The notes under the pieces are model-generated. The model worked only from the letters and a program-made list of their open reading frames with translations. It made no database searches and was not told the DNA's origin. Positions 1 to 5,944 of a DNA stretch of 9,246 nucleotides are shown here, in pieces. A program made the translations under genes and the position numbers. Position 1 is the first letter of the stretch; each line of letters opens with the position of its first letter. Source of the DNA: an uncultured Chlorobiaceae bacterium (lineage in GTDB: Bacteria > Bacteroidota > Chlorobiia > Chlorobiales > Chlorobiaceae); the NCBI GenBank assembly GCA_903904495.1, contig CAIVCU010000361.1, positions 1 through 9,246 on the forward strand, read 5' to 3'.

Positions 1-1
1 C

Positions 2-622
2 CCGGCAAAACCGTATGTGATTTTAATAGTAGGAGTGAACGGCGCAGGCAAGACCACCAGTGTTGCAAAACTGGCTCACAACTATGAAAAAGCAGGCAAA
101 AAAGTAATTATAGCCGCAGCCGATACCTTCAGGGCTGCTGCCTATGAACAGCTGAAAATATGGGCTGACAGGGCAGGTGTCCCGCTTATCGGCCAGGGGC
201 AGGGTGCTGATCCTGCATCAGTTGTATACGATGCTGTGAGTGCTGCGGTATCCAGAAATGCCGATGTGGTGCTGGTGGATACTGCCGGTCGCCTGCATAA
301 CAAAAGCCATCTGATGGAGGAGCTTGCCAAAATCATGCGGGTGGCTACAAAAAAGATTCCTGAAGCCCCTCATGAAGTGTTACTGGTGCTTGATGGCACG
401 ACCGGGCAGAATGCTGTTTTGCAGGCGCGGGAATTTACACGGTTTGTCAAGGTTACCGGACTTGTGGTTACCAAACTTGACGGAACCGCAAAAGGAGGGA
501 TTGTACTCTCCATTTCACGCGAGCTGCATCTGCCCGTCAAGTATATCGGTGTTGGTGAAAAAATAGATGATCTTCAGCTTTTTGATCGGGCCGAGTTTGT
601 TGAAGCACTTCTGGGTCGGTAG
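2..622 (+). CDS. ftsY: Signal recognition particle receptor FtsY, C-terminal part (5' end outside window)
   Basis: FtsY is the membrane-associated GTPase that receives the SRP-ribosome-nascent chain complex and passes it to the Sec translocon. The frame is open from base 2, so the gene begins upstream; the GTG at 17 is an internal valine codon, not a start. All visible parts belong to the NG GTPase domain. Counting from the first full codon, the P-loop GVNGAGKTT is at residues 11-19, DTFRAAA at 41-47 (the FtsY form; SRP54/Ffh usually has DTYRPAA), DTAGR at 93-97, TKLDGTAKGG from 157 and GVGE at 183-186. The end, DDLQLFDRAEFVEALLGR, is the usual FtsY C-terminus. LDGTTGQNA replaces the common DATTGQNA, a mild variant. 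The N domain and any acidic A domain are missing only because of the window edge. The stop codon lies 1 bp from that of the convergent GIY-YIG gene. Identification is secure. Confidence 0.97.
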   Translation, partial: PAKPYVILIVGVNGAGKTTSVAKLAHNYEKAGKKVIIAAADTFRAAAYEQLKIWADRAGVPLIGQGQGADPASVVYDAVSAAVSRNADVVLVDTAGRLHNKSHLMEELAKIMRVATKKIPEAPHEVLLVLDGTTGQNAVLQAREFTRFVKVTGLVVTKLDGTAKGGIVLSISRELHLPVKYIGVGEKIDDLQLFDRAEFVEALLGR

Positions 623-623
623 T

Positions 624-1205
624 TTATTGCATTTCAGGGTGGCCGATCAAGACCGGAATATATAGTCCAAGCTGCTCAAGAATCCTTTGCCGGTCAGTGA
701 TACTGAGAATGTGGTTACTGTTCCGGGTATCCTGAGCTCCAAGGCGGGGAGCAAGCAGAGATGTCTCCTGGACAGAAGCGAGAAACTCCGACAACTTGTG
801 CTCAATTTTTTCAGGATGTCGTATGATAACGATATGGGATATATCAGTCTCTGCATGTTCAAGAAGATAATCGATATGCCAATGCAGTTTTTTTTTCATG
901 GGTTCTACGGAGCAGTTTCGCGAGGCATCATCTTTGGAGAATAGTTTTATTATTGCTTCCCGAATTTCATGGGGTTTCTTTTCGCTTGAACGTGAGGCGT
1001 GCCGGATAAGACGCTTTGCAAGAGGATTCCCAGTACTGCCAAGTGCAGAGCCGATGTAGAGAAAGTCACCTTCAGGAATTGAAAAGATCCTTGATTGCTG
1101 AAACCTGCCGAATGCAAGCTGAAAAGAGCTGGAAATCCTGATGAAGAGAATATACGAGCCCATAGTGTATTTATTGCCGAAAATGGTAAACTGTGAACCA
1201 GACAT
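624..1205 (-). CDS. DUF123 / COG1833 family protein (GIY-YIG-like, Uri superfamily endonuclease)
   Basis: This is a small protein of about 193 residues with the core signature of the DUF123 (Uri superfamily, GIY-YIG fold) proteins. From the ATG at 1205, GSYIL is at 16-20, YIGSALGS at 50-57, RLIRH at 65-69 and HWHIDYLL at 108-115. The GIY-YIG fold is a metal-dependent nuclease fold, but the role and substrate of DUF123 proteins are not established. Two features differ from the family as I remember it: about 30 extra residues (72-102) between RLIRH and HWHIDYLL, and loss of the C-terminal cysteines usually found in the GxSDCxCxSHL region, which here reads LGAQDTRNSNHIL. The frame extends to a TTG at 1229. 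I prefer the ATG at 1205 because a possible -10 box (1229-1234) overlaps the TTG. No clear ribosome-binding site precedes either. The coding strand has an A9 run (888-896) just before the HWHID motif. No partner gene is next to it. Confidence 0.8.
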   Translation of the reverse strand: MSGSQFTIFGNKYTMGSYILFIRISSSFQLAFGRFQQSRIFSIPEGDFLYIGSALGSTGNPLAKRLIRHASRSSEKKPHEIREAIIKLFSKDDASRNCSVEPMKKKLHWHIDYLLEHAETDISHIVIIRHPEKIEHKLSEFLASVQETSLLAPRLGAQDTRNSNHILSITDRQRILEQLGLYIPVLIGHPEMQ

Positions 1206-1228
1206 TGTTTTTTGTTGTTTTTGATGCA

Positions 1229-1257
1229 ATATTAGCGATCCGGAGCGGGAATGGAAA
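1229..1257 (-). promoter_or_regulatory. Possible sigma-70-type promoter for the DUF123 gene
   Basis: On the minus strand a TTTCCA box (1257-1252) is followed by a 17-bp spacer and TAATAT (1234-1229), each matching four of six consensus bases. Transcription would begin near 1222, leaving about 17 nt before the ATG at 1205 and placing the upstream TTG at the edge of the transcript. The spacer between this gene and pcm is the only divergent intergenic region here, so promoters in both directions are expected. I could not find an equally good plus-strand promoter for pcm. The evidence is a consensus match only. Confidence 0.25.
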
Positions 1258-1331
1258 CCCTCTCAAGTTGATTGAAAGATAAATGTTTCGTGAAGTTTTT
1301 GATCGGTAACAGCACAATGGGTGTTCTTTCG

Positions 1332-1994
1332 ATGAAAAAGTCGGAACAGCTCCTCGAGCTCAGGCGAAGGGAGATGGTTGAAACGTTGAAAGGGTACGGT
1401 ATCGTTAACCGTCGCGTGCTTGATGCTTTTCTTGAGGTTCCGCGCCATCTTTTTTTTGATGCCGCAGCCTTGGAGTTAGCATACAACGATGGAGCCTACC
1501 CCATAGGGTTCGGGCAGACCATTTCCCAACCCTACACGGTAGCATATATGACTACCTTGCTTGTTGAACGATGCTTTTCAGGAAAGGTGCTCGAAATTGG
1601 TACAGGATCAGGTTTTCAGGCAGCAATTCTTGATGCTATGGGCTATGCAGTCTTTACTGTGGAGCGGATTGCAGAGCTTTATGAAAGGGCCGAGACACTT
1701 TTTTCAAGGCTTGGTCTGCATATTGCCTGTCGCTTTGGAGACGGGACGCTTGGATGGAAGGATGAGGCTCCTTTTGATGGGATTATGATAACTGCGGGAT
1801 CTCCAAAGGAACCCGAGCCGCTTTTGGATCAGCTTTCCCGGAATGGTTGTATGGTTATTCCAATAGGAGGGAGTTCTTCACAGCAGATGACGGTTATCAG
1901 CAGATCGGGTAATGATTTAAGGAAAGAAGTATTTCAGCAGTTTTCTTTTGTGCCGCTGGTCGGTAAGGAAGGGTGGAACGATAGTGTTTTTTAA
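1332..1994 (+). CDS. pcm: Protein-L-isoaspartate O-methyltransferase
   Basis: Pcm (PIMT) is a cytosolic enzyme that uses S-adenosylmethionine to methylate the carboxyl group of L-isoaspartyl residues formed when proteins age, which starts their repair. From the chosen ATG the protein is 220 residues, close to the usual 205-220. It shows PIGFGQTISQPY at 57-68 (substrate-binding signature, with the conserved serine of TISQPY), the SAM-binding motif LEIGTGSGFQAA at 87-98, VERI at 110-113 ending in the acidic residue that normally contacts the SAM ribose, GDG at 136-138, and the C-terminal FVPLVGKEGW. The frame continues upstream to an ATG at 1317 and a TTG at 1272, giving up to 240 residues. I chose 1332 because it lines up with the N-terminus of E. 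coli Pcm, but no start has a strong Shine-Dalgarno sequence. The foldase gene follows after 25 bp and is probably co-transcribed. Confidence 0.95.
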   Translation: MKKSEQLLELRRREMVETLKGYGIVNRRVLDAFLEVPRHLFFDAAALELAYNDGAYPIGFGQTISQPYTVAYMTTLLVERCFSGKVLEIGTGSGFQAAILDAMGYAVFTVERIAELYERAETLFSRLGLHIACRFGDGTLGWKDEAPFDGIMITAGSPKEPEPLLDQLSRNGCMVIPIGGSSSQQMTVISRSGNDLRKEVFQQFSFVPLVGKEGWNDSVF

Positions 1995-2007
1995 CAACAT
2001 CTTAACG

Positions 2008-2014
2008 AAGGGAT
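2008..2014 (+). promoter_or_regulatory. Ribosome-binding site of the PpiD-like foldase gene
   Basis: AAGGGAT ends 5 nt before the ATG at 2020 and is the clearest Shine-Dalgarno sequence at any gene start in the window. It supports M1 over the second in-frame ATG at 2029 (M4). Confidence 0.55.
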
Positions 2015-2019
2015 GATCT

Positions 2020-4125
2020 ATGGCTGTAATGTCCAGCTTGCGGGATAAGACTCATATTATATTGTATACCCTTTTGGCAGCATTTCTTGCGCTGATTGTT
2101 TTTGAGTGGGGTATGAATTTTTCCGGATTTAGCGGCAAGGCCAATCAGGCGGGTAAAATCAATGGCAAGTCTATTCCATTCAGTCAGTACGATGAGGTAT
2201 ATAAGGAGTATACCGAGAATTTCCGGAGAAATAACCCTGGCGCTGAAGTTACAGCTGAAACAGAACTCGGCCTTCAGGAGCAGGCATGGAATACCGTGGT
2301 TGACCAGACCCTGCTTGAAGAGCAGTTTGTGAAATTTGGAATTGGACTTCAAGACCAGGAAGTTGTCGAAGCACTCGACAGTCCTACCCCCCCTCTGGTG
2401 ATTCGCCAGAATTTCAGTGATCCGGCCACCGGAGCAATCGATCGCAAAAAATTGGAGAGCGCACGTCGTGATCCGCACAACAAGCAGTTGTGGTTACAGG
2501 TTGAGCAGATTGTCCGCCGTGAGCTTAAAATCAACAAGTTGATCAGGGCGCTTCAAACTCTTGATCATGTTACTGACCGGGAGATCAGCGATATTGTCGG
2601 CAGACAGTTTTCGCGTTTTTCAGCCTCTTTTATTCCGGTTCCATTCAGTTTTGCCGGTGCTGACAGCAACTTTCCAGTAAAGGAAGAGGAGATAAGTAAA
2701 TATTTTGATGATCATAAAGATCTGTTTAAACAGGTTCCATCAAGAAAAGCTGATTTTGTTTTTTTCCCACTCACGGCTTCATCAAAAGACAGTCTTGCAG
2801 TCCGCAAAGAACTTGAAACAATCCGTACCGAGTTTTCCGGGCCTGTCAACGATGCCGATTATGTAAAAGTACAGAGTGACCGTCCTACAGGAATCAACGT
2901 TACCTATAGTCGTGCTGATTTTTCTCCTTCCGCTGGAGAGGCTGTTTTCAGCGCATCAAATCTAAAACAGGGAACGGTTGTTGGTCCGATTGCTGATCGT
3001 GGAGAATACCGCGTGATAAAGATCAAACAGGTAACCTCCACCGCCCAGCCTATAGCAAGGGCATCACATATCCTTTTGCGATTCAATCCGGCAAGCAGGG
3101 AGGATGTTCAGAAAGTTCGTGAGCTCACTATGCTTATTTCCAAACAGCTTCAGGCCGGTGTTCCTTTTGAAGAGCTTGCAAAGAAATATTCAGCTGATAT
3201 CGCAAGTGCCGTTAATGGCGGTGATGTAGGATGGTTCAGTAAAGAACGTATGGTTCCTGAATTTTCAGCCGCCGTTTTCAACGCGCGTCCGGGTGCGATT
3301 GTCGGTCCAGTGCAGACTCAGTTCGGTCTCCATATTATCAAGGTTACCGGTTTTGACCAGACCGCCATTGTTTGTTCGGAAATTGTCAGAAAAATCAAGC
3401 CTTCAACGGAAACGGTCGACAGTGGACGTCGTCTTGCTATGGCCTTTCAGTTGAATGCTAAAGAGAAAGGTTTCGACAAAAGCGCGGCAAGCGCCAGGTT
3501 GTCGATCAACAAGACTGCAGAGTTCGGCAAGCATATGCCTGTCGCTCCGATCGGTTACAGTGAAAAAGTGACAGCATTTGCTTTTAAGGCGGCAGAAGGT
3601 GACCTTTCGGACGTTCTTGAAACTGAAAAAGGGTTTTATGTCATGCGTCTGACCGGGAAAAATGATACCGGATATCGTCTGCTTGACAAAGAGCTGAAAT
3701 CGAGAATCACTGCAGAACTGTTAAGGGAAAAGAAAGGCGCGGTTCTGGAGAAAAAACTTTCTGTTATGGCAAAAGGGCCGGGTCAGACCCTTGAAAAAAT
3801 AGCTGCTCAGAACCCGGGTCTTCATGTCGTCACCGCTGATGAGATTCGCTGGAGCGATGGAGTTATTCCGGGATACGCTGTTGACAGAGCTCTTGTTGAG
3901 GCGATGTCGGGGCTGGATACAGGTAAGCTCTCGAGCCCGGTGAAAACATCTGATGGTTATGCCCTTGTTGTGGTCAGCAAGAAAACTCTTCCTGCCGGGC
4001 TTGACCTCAAGGTGGAAAAAGCAGGTATAGCCCCGCAGCTGCTTCGCGCAAAGCAGGAACAGTTGTTTGCTGAATATTTTGCGTCAGTACGCAAGACTGC
4101 GAAAATTGAGGATCTGCGTCCCTGA
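2020..4125 (+). CDS. Membrane-anchored peptidyl-prolyl cis-trans isomerase, PpiD/SurA-like foldase
   Basis: This 701-residue protein has the PpiD layout. A short cytoplasmic N-terminus (SSLRDKTH) is followed by one membrane segment at about residues 12-30, and the rest should lie in the periplasm. A SurA-type N-terminal chaperone region (about 40-200) comes next: it starts with the strand KINGKSIPFSQYDEVY and includes the helical stretch QEQAWNTVVDQTLLEEQ. A canonical parvulin (PpiC) domain lies at about 346-444, with RASHILLRF, FEELAKKYSAD, NGGDVGWF, FSAAVFNARPGAIVGPV and GLHIIKV. Parvulins speed isomerisation of X-Pro bonds, and PpiD proteins chaperone polypeptides leaving the SecYEG channel. 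At least three other segments (about 295-337, 503-546 and 608-654) look like degenerate C-terminal halves of the same domain. Family members range from about 620 to 710 residues. It follows pcm after 25 bp, and a hairpin 29 bp past its stop probably ends the transcript. The foldase family is secure; ppiD versus surA naming is not. Confidence 0.92.
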   Translation: MAVMSSLRDKTHIILYTLLAAFLALIVFEWGMNFSGFSGKANQAGKINGKSIPFSQYDEVYKEYTENFRRNNPGAEVTAETELGLQEQAWNTVVDQTLLEEQFVKFGIGLQDQEVVEALDSPTPPLVIRQNFSDPATGAIDRKKLESARRDPHNKQLWLQVEQIVRRELKINKLIRALQTLDHVTDREISDIVGRQFSRFSASFIPVPFSFAGADSNFPVKEEEISKYFDDHKDLFKQVPSRKADFVFFPLTASSKDSLAVRKELETIRTEFSGPVNDADYVKVQSDRPTGINVTYSRADFSPSAGEAVFSASNLKQGTVVGPIADRGEYRVIKIKQVTSTAQPIARASHILLRFNPASREDVQKVRELTMLISKQLQAGVPFEELAKKYSADIASAVNGGDVGWFSKERMVPEFSAAVFNARPGAIVGPVQTQFGLHIIKVTGFDQTAIVCSEIVRKIKPSTETVDSGRRLAMAFQLNAKEKGFDKSAASARLSINKTAEFGKHMPVAPIGYSEKVTAFAFKAAEGDLSDVLETEKGFYVMRLTGKNDTGYRLLDKELKSRITAELLREKKGAVLEKKLSVMAKGPGQTLEKIAAQNPGLHVVTADEIRWSDGVIPGYAVDRALVEAMSGLDTGKLSSPVKTSDGYALVVVSKKTLPAGLDLKVEKAGIAPQLLRAKQEQLFAEYFASVRKTAKIEDLRP

Positions 4126-4147
4126 ACAATCCGCTTTTATTAGCTGA

Positions 4148-5935
4148 TCAATGGCCTGCCTGGAAGGCTTCCAGGCAGGTTCTTATACCTGCTGACGTAT
4201 CGAGCGTCAGACACTCCTCGGCAAGAGCTTCAGTTTCCACAATTGAGTAGCGGGATACCAGTGATTTGAGTTTCGGGATATCCGAGGTGACAACACTGAA
4301 CCTTCTGAGTCCGCATCCTAACAGGAATGGCAGTGCAAGCGGGTCAGACCCCATGTTCCCGCACATTGTTACTTTGCAGTGGTTTTTATTGGCGGTTTTG
4401 ATGACTCTGTGCAGCTGCCGGATAATCGCCGGATGAAAATTTTCAAAAAGATCCTGCACTATGACGTTGTTTCTGTCAACGGCAAGAGTGTATTGAGTCA
4501 GATCATTGGTGCCTATGCTGATAAAATCCGCACACCGTGTAATCTCTTCAATAAGTTCTACTGCTGCAGGGACCTCGATCATTGCACCGACTCCCGGTTT
4601 TTCAATCTGCGAATTTCCCTCCTTGGTTAATTCAGCATAATGCTTGTCGACGACTTTCCTGACATGCCGGATTTCATCGAGCGATATGATCATTGGAATC
4701 AGGATTGCCAGGTTTCCATTTGTATTTGAGCGGATGACAGCCCTGACCTGGTTATCAAGAATATCAGGGAGATCGATCAGGATTCTTATACCCCTCCATC
4801 CAAGGTTGGGATTTTGCTCCTTGACCGGAGAGTAAATCAGTTTATCCCCCCCGATATCAAACAGGCGGATATCAAGAGGCATCGGGGTGATCATTTCAGC
4901 CATTTCCCGATAATAGGAGTACTGTTCGGACTCTCTGGGGACTTTATTGCCGTCGGTAAAGAGGTTTTCACTTCTGAAAAGGCCTACACCTTCACCTCCT
5001 GCCGTGCTTATAGCGGTCAGCTCTTCTTTGAAGTCGATATTGGCATAAAAGGTGATTCTAATGCCGCATTTTGTAGTAGCAGGAAGCATTGCTGTCAGTG
5101 ATGTATCGTCTGCATTTTTTTTCTCAGCCTCTTTTCTGCCGATATATCGTGCAATGGTTTTTTTATCAGGATTTGTGATCACGGTTCCTGCACTTCCGTC
5201 TATGATCAGAGGCATTCCGGTTGTGATCTTTTGTGAGAGGTTTCCAAGTCCTACAACAATTGGAATGTTGAGTGACTTGCAAATCAGGGAAATATGCGAA
5301 GTGCTCCCTCCTGTATCGGTTACAAATCCTTTAATATTGCTGCGGCTAAGTAGAATGATATCAGCAGGAGAAAGATTATCGGCTGCAACAATAACCCCTT
5401 CCGGAAGCCATGAGTGCAGTTTTCTGACGTGAAGGTTTCTGATAATCCGGTTTTTGATATCGTGCAGATCATCAGCCCGATCCTGAAAAATCATATCATC
5501 GGAGTTAATGAACTTATCAAGATACTGGTCAAACTCTTCTGCAATAACCAGGTGTGCCGGTTTACGCTCTGAGCGGATACGGTCGGCAATGGCATCAATA
5601 AGCACAGAATCGTGCAGCATCATGATCTGGGCCTGAAACAAATTGGAGTATCCTTTTCCAAGCTTTCTTATTGTAACCCGTTCAATTTTTTTCAGTTCCT
5701 TCTCTGACCGGTCAAGAGCTTTGAGAAACCTTTCAACCTCTTCGCTGATCGTTTTCTCGTTCATCTCCCTTGTTTCATGATGGCCCATCTCTTTAACGAA
5801 GACATAGCACTCACCGATCGCAATACCTTTTGATGCACCGATTCCGGTATAGCTCTCTTCAGGATTTTTAACAGCAGGCTCCGGTGGGTTTGTTATCCTG
5901 CGTGCAGAGGTCAATGGGTCTTTTTTTTCTGACAT
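4148..5935 (-). CDS. ptsI: Phosphoenolpyruvate-protein phosphotransferase (PTS enzyme I)
   Basis: Enzyme I takes phosphate from phosphoenolpyruvate onto a histidine and passes it to HPr, the first step of PTS phosphorelays in the cytoplasm. The 595 residues cover the full family architecture. YTGIGASKGIAIG (29-41) opens the N-terminal domain. An HPr-binding helical region spans about 60-170. The swivelling phosphohistidine domain contains GGSTSHISL with His214. The PEP-binding barrel contains GVGLFRSENLF (317-326), FDIGGDK (359-365), NLGWRGIR (377-384), MIEVPAA (452-458; Glu454 metal ligand), TNDLTQY (476-482; Asp478) and MCGNMGSDP (524-532; Cys525). Two oddities are an extra basic N-terminal tail of about 27 residues and CGN in place of the usual CGE after the active-site cysteine. 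It follows dnaB after 9 nt without a visible Shine-Dalgarno sequence. No HPr or EII gene is in the window, so sugar transport cannot be inferred; a regulatory relay is possible. Pyruvate phosphate dikinase and PEP synthase are excluded by size and domain order. Confidence 0.95.
   Translation of the reverse strand: MSEKKDPLTSARRITNPPEPAVKNPEESYTGIGASKGIAIGECYVFVKEMGHHETREMNEKTISEEVERFLKALDRSEKELKKIERVTIRKLGKGYSNLFQAQIMMLHDSVLIDAIADRIRSERKPAHLVIAEEFDQYLDKFINSDDMIFQDRADDLHDIKNRIIRNLHVRKLHSWLPEGVIVAADNLSPADIILLSRSNIKGFVTDTGGSTSHISLICKSLNIPIVVGLGNLSQKITTGMPLIIDGSAGTVITNPDKKTIARYIGRKEAEKKNADDTSLTAMLPATTKCGIRITFYANIDFKEELTAISTAGGEGVGLFRSENLFTDGNKVPRESEQYSYYREMAEMITPMPLDIRLFDIGGDKLIYSPVKEQNPNLGWRGIRILIDLPDILDNQVRAVIRSNTNGNLAILIPMIISLDEIRHVRKVVDKHYAELTKEGNSQIEKPGVGAMIEVPAAVELIEEITRCADFISIGTNDLTQYTLAVDRNNVIVQDLFENFHPAIIRQLHRVIKTANKNHCKVTMCGNMGSDPLALPFLLGCGLRRFSVVTSDIPKLKSLVSRYSIVETEALAEECLTLDTSAGIRTCLEAFQAGH
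4155..4184 (+). terminator. Hairpin terminator for the pcm-foldase transcript, embedded in the 3' end of ptsI
   Basis: A perfect 11-bp stem, CCTGCCTGGAA (4155-4165) paired with TTCCAGGCAGG (4169-4179), has a 3-nt loop GGC. On the plus strand it is followed by TTCTT, a short and interrupted T tract, and two G-U pairs (4153-4154 with 4180-4181) can extend the stem in RNA. It lies 29 bp after the foldase stop codon. On the minus strand the same bases encode the last residues of enzyme I, and no T run follows, so it should act mainly on plus-strand transcripts. Confidence 0.6.
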
Positions 5936-5944
5936 AATGGGGAT

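Noticed and set aside
651..695. Inverted repeat GACCGG / CCGGTC as an ftsY terminator
   Set aside because: The arms are only 6 bp with a 33-nt loop and no T tract follows; chance is the simpler explanation.
1206..1229. TTG start at 1229 for the DUF123 protein
   Set aside because: It adds eight residues (MHQKQQKT) without family support, has no ribosome-binding site and overlaps a possible -10 box. It remains possible.
1272..1331. Upstream TTG (1272) or ATG (1317) start for pcm
   Set aside because: These add 20 or 5 residues beyond the usual Pcm N-terminus and have no good ribosome-binding site; ATG 1332 fits the family length better.
2002..2478. 158-residue open frame on the minus strand
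   Set aside because: It lies antisense to the foldase coding sequence, shows no recognisable motif and has no ribosome-binding site; the plus-strand reading is clearly the real gene.
5114..5122. T8 run as part of a terminator on the plus strand
   Set aside because: It has no GC-rich stem before it and simply reflects lysine codons of ptsI on the opposite strand.
5052..5432. 126-residue open frame on the plus strand
   Set aside because: It is antisense to ptsI, directly over the phosphohistidine region, and is hydrophobic only because it mirrors that coding sequence.
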